From the NCBI RefSeq assembly GCF_036689815.1, contig NZ_JBAHUR010000005.1:1-45000 (forward strand): a stretch of DNA of 45,000 nucleotides, in the 5' to 3' direction. Of this stretch, positions 16,628 through 25,429 are shown in pieces. The notes below the pieces were generated by a model, which did not search any database, had not been told where the DNA came from, and saw only the letters and a program-made list of their open reading frames with translations. Origin of the DNA: Magnetovibrio sp. PR-2. GTDB lineage: Bacteria; Pseudomonadota; Alphaproteobacteria; Rhodospirillales; Magnetovibrionaceae. Position 1 is the first letter of the stretch. Each line of letters starts with the position of its first letter. The position numbers and the translations under genes were made by a program.

Positions 16628-17338
16628 TCACAGCTCGATTTTCACCGGGCGATCGATTTCGATCTCCTCGGGCGTGACGCGGCAGCCATAGGCCACCACC
16701 TCGACACCGCGTTTGCGCGCCGCTTCTAACCGTTCGGCGTAGGTCGGGTCGATGTCACCCGCGACGACAAAGCTGTCGGCGTCGTCGCGCTGGACCAGGT
16801 AGAACATCACGGCGCGATGGCCTTCGTCCACCATGTCGGCGAGCTCGTCTAGGTGCTTGGCCCCGCGTGCAGTGACGGAATCTGGGAATTCAGCCGGGGC
16901 ACCGTCGGAGAGATCCCGGCGCATGGTGGTGTTTTTCACCTCCACATAGCAATCCGGTTTGCCTTCGCCTTGCAAAAACACGTCGATGCGGGAGTTTTTG
17001 CCGTATTTCACTTCGCGTTTGAGCGTGTCGTAGCCCGTAAGCTCCGGAATTTGGCCCGCTTCGATGGCTTCATAGACAATGCGGTTGGGGTGTTGAGTGT
17101 TGATGCCCACCATGGCGTCGCCAATGCGCGTGATCTCCCAGGTGTATTGTAGCTTGCGTTTGGGATTGTTGGCGGGGCTGATCCACACGTCCGTGCCCGG
17201 CTCGTTCACCGACAGCATGGAGCCCGAGTTCGCACAGTGCGCGGTGACGACCGAGCCGTCTTGCAGCTCCACATCCGTCATAAAACGTTTGTAGCGTTTG
17301 ATCAGTTTTCCAGGGATTAGGGGCGTTTCAAATTTCAT
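16628..17338 (-). CDS. sfsA: SfsA sugar-fermentation-stimulation family protein
   Basis: A 236-aa SfsA protein with the N-terminal segment RYKRFMTDVELQDG (OB-like) and AHCANSGSM, then a nuclease-like core including RIDVFLQ and CYVEVKNTT, where the acidic/Lys residues resemble restriction-endonuclease folds. The exact biochemical function is unsettled in the family; the name comes from an E. coli maltose phenotype. Complete, typical length. Confidence 0.94.
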   Translation of the reverse strand: MKFETPLIPGKLIKRYKRFMTDVELQDGSVVTAHCANSGSMLSVNEPGTDVWISPANNPKRKLQYTWEITRIGDAMVGINTQHPNRIVYEAIEAGQIPELTGYDTLKREVKYGKNSRIDVFLQGEGKPDCYVEVKNTTMRRDLSDGAPAEFPDSVTARGAKHLDELADMVDEGHRAVMFYLVQRDDADSFVVAGDIDPTYAERLEAARKRGVEVVAYGCRVTPEEIEIDRPVKIEL

Positions 17339-17357
17339 GGGGCGCTCAGGGTCAGTC

Positions 17358-18272
17358 TTAAGTTTCTAAAATATCGACTAAGTTGGTTGTCGCTTGCCCC
17401 GGTTTCAAGGGCTGTTGTTGATCGGGGTGCGGCGACCAGGCGGTTAAATAGATAATATCGAAGGTCGCGGGGATGCGGCCTTCGCCTGCGTCGTCCATCC
17501 CGGCGAACTTTTCCATATAGATTTCTGCGGCGCGCATGATGGTGTCGCGGCGCGTGAAATGCTTGCGCCGTCCACTGATGGTGCCCGTTTCGCCCATGCC
17601 ACGCAGGTCGTGCATCAGCTTAAAAATGTCGGGGTAACTCACCGTGATGGTTTCGGTGTCTACCACCGGAAGTGTCATCCCTGCGCGCTGCAAAAGCCCG
17701 CCTAAGTCCTGCACCGTGGCAAAGGGGGAGACGCGCGGGCTCATGCCCATTTCGATTTCAACCTCGGCCGTCATCAACGCCGTGCGCAGTTCTTGCAATG
17801 TGCCTTCCCCTAACAATGTGGCAAGGAACAAACAGTCGGGCTTGAGCGCCTTGCGAATTTGCACCAGCGCGCCGGGTAAGTCATTGGCCCAGTGGAGCGA
17901 CAGATTGGACAGCACCAAGTCTACACTTTCGTCTGCAACGGGAAGGAATTCTTCGTCGGCGGCGAAGCTGAGGCCTGACGTTTTCGCCTTTGCTTTGGCG
18001 GTCATTTTGGGGGACGGATCGCACTGCACCAGCGTTTCAATGTTGCCGCGCACATGAGAGCCGACCTTTAAGCTTTTCGCGACCTCGCCGCCGTGACACC
18101 CGATGTCGAGGGCGAGCGGAAAGTCGCGTTTAACGTCGTCCAAACGCTCGGTCAGACGGTCGGCGATTTCTTTGAACAAAAAGTCGTGATCGTCGAGCGT
18201 GGTTGCGGCGCGTTCGCGGTGCTTGCGCACGGCTTCGCGTTCAAACAATTGCATGTGTTGTGGTGTCGCCAT
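17358..18272 (-). CDS. SAM-dependent methyltransferase-fold protein (NDUFAF5/BioC-like)
   Basis: A 304-aa class I methyltransferase-fold protein. The SAM motif I is LALDIGCHGGEVAKSL, with His where the usual second Gly-adjacent small residue occurs, followed by DLVLSNLSLHWANDLPGAL, a stretch typical of the BioC/NDUFAF5 group. The mitochondrial NDUFAF5 homologue hydroxylates a complex I arginine; alphaproteobacterial members are its closest relatives and often lie next to comF, as here (divergent, 46 bp apart). Specific activity is inferred only. Confidence 0.82.
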   Translation of the reverse strand: MATPQHMQLFEREAVRKHRERAATTLDDHDFLFKEIADRLTERLDDVKRDFPLALDIGCHGGEVAKSLKVGSHVRGNIETLVQCDPSPKMTAKAKAKTSGLSFAADEEFLPVADESVDLVLSNLSLHWANDLPGALVQIRKALKPDCLFLATLLGEGTLQELRTALMTAEVEIEMGMSPRVSPFATVQDLGGLLQRAGMTLPVVDTETITVSYPDIFKLMHDLRGMGETGTISGRRKHFTRRDTIMRAAEIYMEKFAGMDDAGEGRIPATFDIIYLTAWSPHPDQQQPLKPGQATTNLVDILET

Positions 18273-18318
18273 GCCCCCTATATGACACAGCCCGCTTCGG
18301 TGTTAAAGTCTTAGCCTT

Positions 18319-19080
18319 ATGGTTGTGGAGTGGATTGATTTGCAACAAAATGGGTTTCGCATTTTATCGCGTTTGGTGGATGTGGTTTTGCCACCCACCT
18401 GTGGGCGGTGTGGCGTGCAGGTGGACACGCCGCAGACCCTGTGTGCAAGCTGTTGGTCGGAACTGACGTTCCTCGGCCCGCCCAGCTGTGAAGCCTGCGC
18501 CCACCCGTTTGAATATGAAGTTCCAGACCAAACCCTTTGTGGCGCTTGTGTGCGCGAACACCCGCCCTTTGACCGGGCCCGCGCGGCGCTGGTTTATGAC
18601 GATCAGAGCCGCGATTTGGTGCTGGGTTTCAAACATGCCGACCGGACCGAGACGGCGGGGCTGTTGGCCAAATGGATGCGCGCCGCGGGGGCGGATCTGC
18701 TGGCTGAGGCTGACGCTCTCGTCCCGGTGCCGCTGCATTGGACGCGCCTGTTTCAACGGCGCTATAACCAATCTGCCCTGTTGGCGAAGGCGGTGGGCAA
18801 GCTCGCGGACACGCCTGTTTTACACAACACCTTAAAACGCAAACGCAAGACGCTCAGCCAGGGGCGGATGGGGAGAAAGGCGCGCGCACGTAACGTGCAA
18901 GGTGCCTTTGTCGTGCCGCCTAAATTGAAGCAACGTATCGAAGGCAAAGCCGTTGTGTTGATTGACGATGTCTACACCACAGGGGCCACGATTTGGGCAT
19001 GTGCCAAGGTCTTAAAACGTGCTGGGGCCGCGCGTGTGGACGTCCTGGTTTTGGCCCGCGTTGTGCGGGACTTTGCTTAA
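18319..19080 (+). CDS. comF: ComF-family double zinc-ribbon phosphoribosyltransferase
   Basis: A 253-aa ComF protein. Two Cys4 zinc sites are present (Cys28/31/42/45 and Cys57/60/74/77), then a PRTase domain with the PRPP-binding loop VVLIDDVYTTGAT at about residue 212. ComF is needed for DNA uptake in naturally competent bacteria, but is widespread without known competence. First gene of a rightward comF-grxC-nitrilase cluster; the divergent methyltransferase starts 46 bp away, so the promoters must overlap. Confidence 0.92.
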   Translation: MVVEWIDLQQNGFRILSRLVDVVLPPTCGRCGVQVDTPQTLCASCWSELTFLGPPSCEACAHPFEYEVPDQTLCGACVREHPPFDRARAALVYDDQSRDLVLGFKHADRTETAGLLAKWMRAAGADLLAEADALVPVPLHWTRLFQRRYNQSALLAKAVGKLADTPVLHNTLKRKRKTLSQGRMGRKARARNVQGAFVVPPKLKQRIEGKAVVLIDDVYTTGATIWACAKVLKRAGAARVDVLVLARVVRDFA

Positions 19081-19172
19081 TCCTTTCAAAGCGACTATAT
19101 ATAAGGAAACCATGAAGTAAGGTGCGATTCCTGACTGCCAGACCAGACGCGCCGCCGAGACGGAAAGACCTA

Positions 19173-19430
19173 ATGGCTAAAGTAGAAATTTACACCACGC
19201 CCATCTGCCCGTATTGCCACCGCGCCAAAGCGTTGTTGGACAAGAAAGGCGTTGAATACATAGAAATCGACGTGATGAGAGACCGCGCCAAACGCCAAGA
19301 AATGCAAGAGCGCGGCGGTGCGCACACGGTTCCGCAGATTTTCATCGACGATAATGCCATCGGCGGCTGCGATGATATGTTTGAGTTGGACTTCGACGAT
19401 GAACTGGACCCGATGTTGGGTCTCGGTTAA
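19173..19430 (+). CDS. grxC: Glutaredoxin 3 (dithiol, CPYC)
   Basis: An 85-aa dithiol glutaredoxin with the CPYC redox site (residues ~12-15), TVPQIF cis-Pro loop and GGCDD glutathione site. It reduces protein and glutathione mixed disulfides in the cytosol. The ATG at 19173 (MAKVEIYTT) is the family start; the frame upstream is not conserved and contains the gap after comF. A TATATA sequence near 19095 could give it its own promoter. Confidence 0.95.
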   Translation: MAKVEIYTTPICPYCHRAKALLDKKGVEYIEIDVMRDRAKRQEMQERGGAHTVPQIFIDDNAIGGCDDMFELDFDDELDPMLGLG

Positions 19431-19453
19431 CGCCCGGATTGAAAGCTGATTGC

Positions 19454-20278
19454 GTGAGCAATATTCCCCCAGCCTTTAAAGCCGCATGTGTGCAGGTGAA
19501 TGCTTCCAACGACATGGATGAAAATATCCGTGTCGCGGTTGACTATGTGCGCCAAGCGGCAGGGCAGGGGGCGGAGCTGGTGTTCTTGCCCGAAAACGTC
19601 GCCATGATGACGTTTGGTGATGGCAACATCCGCGCAAATGCCCGCACCATGGACGACCATCCGGCCATCCCGGCGTTTTCAGCCTTGGCGAAAGAGTTGG
19701 GGGTGTGGCTGCACGGCGGCACACTTGCCATCGATTTGGGCGATAAGATCGCCAACCGCGCGTTTGTGTATTCACCGAACGGCGACGTGGTTGCGACGTA
19801 CGACAAGATCCACATGTTCGACGTGGACCTGGAAGGCGGCGAGAGCTATCGCGAATCTGCGACATTTTCCCCCGGAACGGACAAAGTTTTGATCGACACG
19901 CCTTGGGGCGGCTTAGGCTTGAGCACGTGTTATGACGTGCGCTTCCCTTATCTCTATCGCGCCTTGGCAAATGCGGGCGCGACGATGCTGAGCGTTCCGG
20001 CCGCGTTCACCGTACCAACGGGCACGGCCCACTGGCATGTGTTGTTGCGCGCCCGCGCCATTGAAAATGGGTGTTTTGTGTTTGCCCCGGCGCAAGTGGG
20101 CACGCACTTCAACGACCGCAAAACCTTTGGTCATTCGTTGATCATTGATCCGTGGGGTGAAGTCTTGGCCGATGCCGGCGATGAACCCGGTGTGGTGGTT
20201 GCCGATATTGATCCGGTCCGTGTGGTGGAGGCGCGCAAAATGGTGCCGTCCCTAACTCACACGCGGGACATTTCGTGA
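19454..20278 (+). CDS. Nit1/Nit2-type carbon-nitrogen hydrolase
   Basis: A 274-aa nitrilase-superfamily amidase when started at the GTG at 19454 (a TTG at 19439 is also possible). The catalytic triad is Glu47 (FLPEN), Lys118 (YDKIHMFD) and Cys159 (STCYDVRFP). This pattern fits the Nit group that hydrolyses deaminated glutathione or omega-amides such as alpha-ketoglutaramate, a metabolite-repair role that would suit its place behind a glutaredoxin gene. Its last 22 bp overlap the end of the convergent methyltransferase gene. Confidence 0.9.
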   Translation: MSNIPPAFKAACVQVNASNDMDENIRVAVDYVRQAAGQGAELVFLPENVAMMTFGDGNIRANARTMDDHPAIPAFSALAKELGVWLHGGTLAIDLGDKIANRAFVYSPNGDVVATYDKIHMFDVDLEGGESYRESATFSPGTDKVLIDTPWGGLGLSTCYDVRFPYLYRALANAGATMLSVPAAFTVPTGTAHWHVLLRARAIENGCFVFAPAQVGTHFNDRKTFGHSLIIDPWGEVLADAGDEPGVVVADIDPVRVVEARKMVPSLTHTRDIS

Positions 20279-20859
20279 GCCGGCGGCTCCCCGTCATCGC
20301 GCACGCTTAGGTCCAAATCGTTTATGGCGCACAGACGCTGTTTTACGCCCGGAATGTCGGTCGATTTGATCAAGCCGTGTTCGTATCCCACCACTTGCAG
20401 CTTGCCTTGAACTAACTCAAGCAACTCACCTGATTTCAACAGGTGATCGGGGTTGCGCGGGCGAGCATAGTCTTCGTTGCCCAGCGCAAATGTTTCGTAA
20501 ATCAAAATGCCACCGGGGTTGAGGGCTGCGATGATTTTGTCGAACAGCGGGCGGTGCAGGTAATTCACCACGATGATGGCGTCGAAGGTCTCGCCTTCTA
20601 AGGGCCAAGGGATTGCGTCTTCCAAATCGGCCTCGACGACTTTGGCCTTGGGGTGCTCTTTTAAATCTCTCAAAGCGACCGTATCGCGATCCAAAAAGGT
20701 TACATGACACCCCAGTCCCAACATCAAGCGTCCATGGCGACCATTTCCGGCGGCCAAGTCCAAAATGCTGCCGTGATGGTCGGCCAACAGCGCCCATCGG
20801 ATCACCCACGGAGAAGGTTCTGAGACTTTCAGGTGCATCGGAATTTGCGGGGAAGGCAT
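20257..20859 (-). CDS. TehB-like class I SAM methyltransferase
   Basis: A 200-aa methyltransferase-fold protein. Motif I is ILDLAAGNGRHGRLM (32-46), motif II FLDRD, then VEADLEDAIPWPL and AIIVVNYLHRPLF; the C-terminal half has YETFALGNEDYARPRNPDHLL. The sequence is closest in style to TehB/tellurite-resistance and YfcB-like small methyltransferases. Substrate not known. It is inserted head-on between the nitrilase and DUF1178 genes, overlapping the nitrilase stop by 22 bp. Confidence 0.85.
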   Translation of the reverse strand: MPSPQIPMHLKVSEPSPWVIRWALLADHHGSILDLAAGNGRHGRLMLGLGCHVTFLDRDTVALRDLKEHPKAKVVEADLEDAIPWPLEGETFDAIIVVNYLHRPLFDKIIAALNPGGILIYETFALGNEDYARPRNPDHLLKSGELLELVQGKLQVVGYEHGLIKSTDIPGVKQRLCAINDLDLSVRDDGEPPAHEMSRV

Positions 20860-20933
20860 TGAAAAAAGGATCCTTATTGGACATTTGTTAACCCTTAGAG
20901 GGCTATTTTCCTGCTCGAACGTTCACGAGACGC

Positions 20934-20961
20934 TTTGGATTCTCGTCTTAACGATTATAAT
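20934..20961 (+). promoter_or_regulatory. Promoter of the DUF1178 gene
   Basis: A perfect TATAAT at 20956-20961 is preceded, 16 bp upstream, by TTTGGA (20934-20939). Transcription would start about 30 bp before the ATG at 20998. Confidence 0.6.
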
Positions 20962-20997
20962 GCTGGGCAGCAAAGAAAGAATATCGGGTTAACTTAG

Positions 20998-21465
20998 ATG
21001 ATCCACTACCAACTCTGTTGTGACGACGACCATACCTTTGAGGCTTGGTTTCGCGATAGTGCCACTTACGACAAGCAAGTGGCCGCAGGAGATGTGGAAT
21101 GCCCGTATTGCGGCTCGACCCGCGTGACCAAGGCCATTATGGCACCCAATGTTCAGTCCTCCAAGGGTGGCGAAGAAACTCAAGAGACAGAGCTGCCCGA
21201 ACACGACATCAATGCCATGGGCGATGCCCGCGCCCAAGAAGTCGCCCAGCAAATCCTGGACGCTGTAGGCCGCATCAAGGATTACGCGGAAGACAACTTC
21301 GAAGATGTGGGTGAAGATTTCGCCGACGAAGCGCGCAAAATCCACTACGGTGACGCGCAAGAACGCGGCATTTATGGCAAAGCTTCGGAAGAAGAAGCCC
21401 AAGAGCTCGACGAAGAAGGTATCGACTTCGTTCGCTTGCCCGGAACCCCGCGTCGCAACAGCTAA
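20998..21465 (+). CDS. DUF1178 family protein
   Basis: A 155-aa DUF1178 protein, a family largely confined to proteobacteria and usually found beside the nitrilase/grxC genes, as here. The N-terminal zinc-ribbon-like part has Cys7/Cys8 and CPYCGS (35-40), a FEAWFRDSATYDKQ signature, then an acidic helical C-terminal half (DYAEDNFEDVGEDFADEARKIHYG). No enzymatic function is established. Transcribed from a good promoter of its own. Confidence 0.9.
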   Translation: MIHYQLCCDDDHTFEAWFRDSATYDKQVAAGDVECPYCGSTRVTKAIMAPNVQSSKGGEETQETELPEHDINAMGDARAQEVAQQILDAVGRIKDYAEDNFEDVGEDFADEARKIHYGDAQERGIYGKASEEEAQELDEEGIDFVRLPGTPRRNS

Positions 21466-21493
21466 GCGCGCTTACGCTCCTAAAATCAGAGCC

Positions 21494-21970
21494 TTAAGTC
21501 AGCGGGCGTTCGCCAGTCAGCATCAGTTCTTCGCGCAGCACCTTGCTTTCCAACTCGGCCTCGGACAGGCTGAATTTGATGACGTCATCGATGCTGACGA
21601 TGCCGCACAGGTCGCCTTTGTCGTCTGCGACCGGAATGTGCAGGAAGTGGAAGTGCCACATCATATGCAACACATCGACCAGCTTGTCGCTCAGTTTGCA
21701 GGTTTTCACCGGCGTTTGCATGATGTCGGTGACTTTGCGTTTGAGGTAGGAGAACTCGTCACCTTTAGGGTCATCGCCCCAGTGGTCGGACATGTGATAG
21801 ACCACGTCGCGAACGGCGACGATGCCTTCGGCGTGTTTGCCGTCATTGCTCACCACCACACAGCCGATTTTTTCCAGCCGCATGCGATGCGCGGCCGTTA
21901 AGACGGTGGTGCTTTCGTTGACCGTGATCAACGGGGCATTGTCTTGCTTGAGGATTTCAGAAACTTTCAT
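21494..21970 (-). CDS. CBS-domain protein
   Basis: A 158-aa protein made essentially of a pair of CBS motifs (residues ~1-65 and ~85-140), the adenosine-ligand sensing module, with no attached catalytic domain. The ATG at 21970 (MKVSEILK) is chosen because GGGAAGG lies 8 nt upstream; the open frame continues 112 codons upstream without family sequence. Stand-alone CBS proteins bind AMP/ATP or NAD derivatives and regulate partners not evident here. Probably transcribed separately from ubiG, 170 bp away. Confidence 0.9.
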   Translation of the reverse strand: MKVSEILKQDNAPLITVNESTTVLTAAHRMRLEKIGCVVVSNDGKHAEGIVAVRDVVYHMSDHWGDDPKGDEFSYLKRKVTDIMQTPVKTCKLSDKLVDVLHMMWHFHFLHIPVADDKGDLCGIVSIDDVIKFSLSEAELESKVLREELMLTGERPLT

Positions 21971-22140
21971 AATCACACCTTCCCGTGGATATCGGTTTGT
22001 ATGTTCTGGGCTTCTATTCTCATCATAGCAAGAAAGTGCTTTGAAGCCTACTGAGATCGGGCAGAAAAGGGGTGCGATATCAATATTTTGCGCTGCAGCA
22101 GTTCGAAAATTACGCCAAACACTTAGGTTCGGGAATAACC

Positions 22141-22887
22141 TTAGGACTTTTTCGCGAACGCGACGTAATTGATATCTAAGTCCGTTTTCGACAAGGTCCA
22201 CTCGTCCTTGAAGGGGTTGTAGACCATGCCTTGCAGATCGGAAAATTCCAGTCCGTGGCCGCGCACCAAGTGGGCCAATTCGCTGGGTTTGAGGAACTTT
22301 TTCCAATCGTGCGTGCCGGTCGGCAGCCAGCGCAAAATGTATTCGGCGGCCACTTTGCCCAACAACAAAGACTTGATGTTGCGGTTCATGGTCGACAGAA
22401 CCATGGCCCCGCCCTCCTTGACGACAGAGGCCGACGCCGTCATGAACGCTTGAGTGTCGGCGACGTGTTCGATGACTTCCATATTCAGCACGACATCGAA
22501 GGTTTTGCCCTCTTTGGCCAAATCTTCGGGGTAGACGTTGCGATAGTCGATCTCCACGCCGCTCTTGGCCGCGTGAATTTTGGCGATTTCGATATTTTTT
22601 TCGCCCGCATCGATGCTGGTCATGTTTGCGCCCAGCCGTGCCATGGGCTCCGACAGCAAGCCGCCACCGCAGCCGACGTCTAAGATTTCCAAGCCCTCGA
22701 ACGGCTTTTCAGCCTCTGGGTCACGTCCGAAGTGGTTGCAAACATTGGTTTTTATGAACGCAATGCGCACCGGGTTGAGTTGGTGCAGCGGGCGGAATTT
22801 CCCCGACGGGTCCCACCAAGCGTCGGCCATAGCGGTGAAGCGGGCGATTTCGTCGGGGTTCACGGTGCTGGTTTGGGACGCGGACAT
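22141..22887 (-). CDS. ubiG: Ubiquinone biosynthesis O-methyltransferase UbiG
   Basis: A 248-aa UbiG that carries out both O-methylations in ubiquinone synthesis at the membrane face. The N-terminus has the characteristic ARFTAMADAWWDPSGKFRPLHQLNPVR pattern (positions 16-41), motif I is DVGCGGG (70-76), and later GTHDWKKFLKP is conserved in UbiG. Divergent from lysC across a 226-bp gap, the usual alphaproteobacterial arrangement. Confidence 0.96.
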   Translation of the reverse strand: MSASQTSTVNPDEIARFTAMADAWWDPSGKFRPLHQLNPVRIAFIKTNVCNHFGRDPEAEKPFEGLEILDVGCGGGLLSEPMARLGANMTSIDAGEKNIEIAKIHAAKSGVEIDYRNVYPEDLAKEGKTFDVVLNMEVIEHVADTQAFMTASASVVKEGGAMVLSTMNRNIKSLLLGKVAAEYILRWLPTGTHDWKKFLKPSELAHLVRGHGLEFSDLQGMVYNPFKDEWTLSKTDLDINYVAFAKKS

Positions 22888-23113
22888 GGGTTGGGGACCT
22901 TACGTATTTCAGGTTTTTCTTAAGTCTAGAGCGTCTGGTGCTCTTGCGAGTACGGGGCATATTGAGTATGTATACGCGCCCACTGTCTCTTCAAGGCTGT
23001 ATTAAGCTGAAATCGGCTGACTTTCCAGTTCTTTTCAATCCGAGAGCCCTGAGCGGGCCCTCAAAAGGGAGGGTGGGCGGCAATGATCGTTTTGATAGGT
23101 TTTAATCGCTAAA

Positions 23114-24337
23114 ATGGCTCTTATCGTACAAAAATTCGGCGGCACGTCCGTTGGCGACATTGAACGCATTCAAAATGTCGCGAAACGGGTGAAACGCGAA
23201 GTGGACGCTGGCAATCAAGTGGCCGTGGTGGTTTCCGCCATGTCCGGCGTCACCAACCAGTTGGTGGACTATGTCACCTCCATCACACCGTTGTATGACA
23301 CCCGCGAATACGACGTGGTGGTGTCTTCGGGTGAGCAAGTGACGTCGGGTCTGCTGGCTTTGGCTTTGCAAGACTTGGGCGTTCCTGCGCGCTCGTGGCT
23401 GGGATGGCAAATTCCGGTCAACACCGACAACGCCCACGGCAAAGCCCGTATTTTGGGCATTGACGGCGAAGAGGTGAAAAAGCGCTTGGCTAATGGCGAA
23501 GTCGCTGTGATCCCGGGTTTCCAAGGTGTGGGTGAAGACGGTCGCGTCACCACGCTGGGCCGTGGCGGCTCGGACACCTCAGCAGTGGCTGTGGCGGCGG
23601 GTCTGGATGCCGACCGGTGCGACATTTACACCGACGTGGACGGGGTTTACACCACCGACCCGCGCATCGTGTCCAAAGCCCAAAAGCTGGAAAAAATCAC
23701 GTTCGAAGAAATGCTGGAAATGGCGTCGGTCGGGGCGAAGGTCTTGCAGACCCGCTCGGTCGAAGTGGCCATGAAACACAATGTGCGCTTACAAGTGCGC
23801 TCGTCCTTCTCAGACGAAGAAGGAACCTTGGTTGTTGACGAGGATGAAATCGTGGAACAAGAACTCATCAGTGGCGTCGCATATTCCCGCGACGAAGCAA
23901 AAATCACGTTGATCGGGGTTGAAGACACCCCGGGTATTGCGGCAAAAATCTTTGGCCCCTTGGCCGAAGCTAGCATCAACGTGGACATGATCGTGCAAAA
24001 CGTGTCGGAAGACGGCAAGTCCACGGACATGACCTTTACGGTGCCCAACACCGACATGGAACGTGCAATCGAAGTCGTGAAGTCTGAAACCGACAACATC
24101 GGCTACAAAGAGCTGCTGTCGGACGGCGAAGTGGCGAAGGTTTCCGTGATAGGCGTCGGCATGCGCAGCCACGCAGGCATCGCGCAACGCATGTTCCAAG
24201 CCTTGGCGGACAAAAGCATCAACATTCAAGTGATCTCGACCTCTGAAATCAAAGTGAGCGTCTTGATCGCCGAAGAATATACCGAGCTCGCCATTCGCGC
24301 GCTGCACACGGCCTATGGATTGGATGCGGAAGACTAA
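23114..24337 (+). CDS. lysC: Aspartate kinase
   Basis: A 407-aa monofunctional aspartokinase, first step of the lysine/threonine/methionine pathway. KFGGTSVGD is at residues 7-15, the catalytic SGEQVTSG and GRGGSDTSA loops are present, and two ACT domains occupy the C-terminal third (from about residue 265), indicating feedback control by end-product amino acids. No recognisable lysine riboswitch precedes it; a weak TTGCGA-N17-TATGTA pair at 22944-22972 is the best promoter guess. An internal start for a beta subunit is possible but not evident. Confidence 0.97.
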   Translation: MALIVQKFGGTSVGDIERIQNVAKRVKREVDAGNQVAVVVSAMSGVTNQLVDYVTSITPLYDTREYDVVVSSGEQVTSGLLALALQDLGVPARSWLGWQIPVNTDNAHGKARILGIDGEEVKKRLANGEVAVIPGFQGVGEDGRVTTLGRGGSDTSAVAVAAGLDADRCDIYTDVDGVYTTDPRIVSKAQKLEKITFEEMLEMASVGAKVLQTRSVEVAMKHNVRLQVRSSFSDEEGTLVVDEDEIVEQELISGVAYSRDEAKITLIGVEDTPGIAAKIFGPLAEASINVDMIVQNVSEDGKSTDMTFTVPNTDMERAIEVVKSETDNIGYKELLSDGEVAKVSVIGVGMRSHAGIAQRMFQALADKSINIQVISTSEIKVSVLIAEEYTELAIRALHTAYGLDAED

Positions 24338-24375
24338 AGTTTTGTGGCCACATCTTACAGACTAGGAATTTGGAT

Positions 24376-25404
24376 ATGACGTCAACCGCTAAGCAACACC
24401 TTGATCAATTGTGGGCCAAGGGCCGCGAATTTTTAGGCACCGAATACGCCATTTTGGGCGGCGCCATGTCGTGGATTTCCGAACGCTACTTGGTTGCGGC
24501 GCTTTCCAATGCGGGTGGTTTTGGCGTCATCGCGTGTGGGTCCATGACACCTGACTTGCTGCGTGCCGAAATCGAAGCAACCAAAACCATGACCGACAAG
24601 CCGTTCGGTGTGAACCTGATCACCATGCACCCCGATATGGAAGCCCTGATCGATGTGTGTTTGGATTTGAAGGTCACCCACGTGGTGTTGGCCGGCGGTT
24701 TGCCGTCGGGCGCGTCCATCAAACGCATCAAAGAAGGCGGGGCAAAAGTGATTTGCTTTGCCCCTGCAGCCGTGCTCGCCAAACGTTTGGTGCGCAGCGG
24801 TGCGGATGCCTTGGTGATTGAAGGCTCCGAGGCGGGCGGTCACATCGGCCCGGTGTCCACATCCGTTTTGGCACAAGAAATCTTGCCCAACGTTTCAGAT
24901 GTTCCGGTGTTTGTCGCGGGTGGCATCGGGCGCGGGGAAACCATCGTCAGCTACTTAGAAATGGGTGCCGCTGGCGTTCAGTTGGGCACACGTTTTGTCT
25001 GCGCCACGGAATGCATTGCACACGAAAACTTCAAAAAAGCGTTCATTCGGGCGTCAGCTCGCGATGCTATACCGACCGTGCAAATTGATCCGCGTTTCCC
25101 GGTTATTCCCGTGCGCGCCATCACCAACGAAGGCACCAAAGAATTCATGGAAACCCAACGCAAAGTGATCGAACGTCACAATGCGGGAGAGCTTAACCAA
25201 CAAGAAGCTCAGTTGGAAATTGAACATTTTTGGGCTGGGGCCTTGAAACGTGCCGTCATTGATGGCGATGTAGAAGGGGGCTCTTTGATGGCCGGACAAA
25301 TTGTCGGAACCGTCAAATCCGAACAGCCCATGGCGGATATTTTCGCCGAATTGATTGAGCAGGCCGAAGGCGCGCTGGACGCACGCGGGCAATCGGGGCA
25401 TTGA
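24376..25404 (+). CDS. Nitronate monooxygenase / FabK-like FMN protein
   Basis: A 342-aa TIM-barrel flavoprotein of the nitronate monooxygenase (2-nitropropane dioxygenase) family. The FMN-phosphate and substrate region SEAGGHIGP with its conserved His, GGIG, and MGAAGVQLGTRF are all present. The family includes nitronate detoxifiers and FabK-type enoyl reductases; which applies is not decidable. The ATG at 24376 has AGGAA 7 nt upstream. Placed between lysC and ptsP on the same strand, an insertion into an otherwise common gene pair. Confidence 0.88.
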   Translation: MTSTAKQHLDQLWAKGREFLGTEYAILGGAMSWISERYLVAALSNAGGFGVIACGSMTPDLLRAEIEATKTMTDKPFGVNLITMHPDMEALIDVCLDLKVTHVVLAGGLPSGASIKRIKEGGAKVICFAPAAVLAKRLVRSGADALVIEGSEAGGHIGPVSTSVLAQEILPNVSDVPVFVAGGIGRGETIVSYLEMGAAGVQLGTRFVCATECIAHENFKKAFIRASARDAIPTVQIDPRFPVIPVRAITNEGTKEFMETQRKVIERHNAGELNQQEAQLEIEHFWAGALKRAVIDGDVEGGSLMAGQIVGTVKSEQPMADIFAELIEQAEGALDARGQSGH

Positions 25405-25429
25405 ACGAAACTTTAAGCGGGAGCTGGTC

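Noticed and set aside
22888-23113. Lysine riboswitch or attenuator before lysC
   Set aside because: I see no lysine-aptamer core or terminator stem; only short G/C-rich repeats around 23045-23075.
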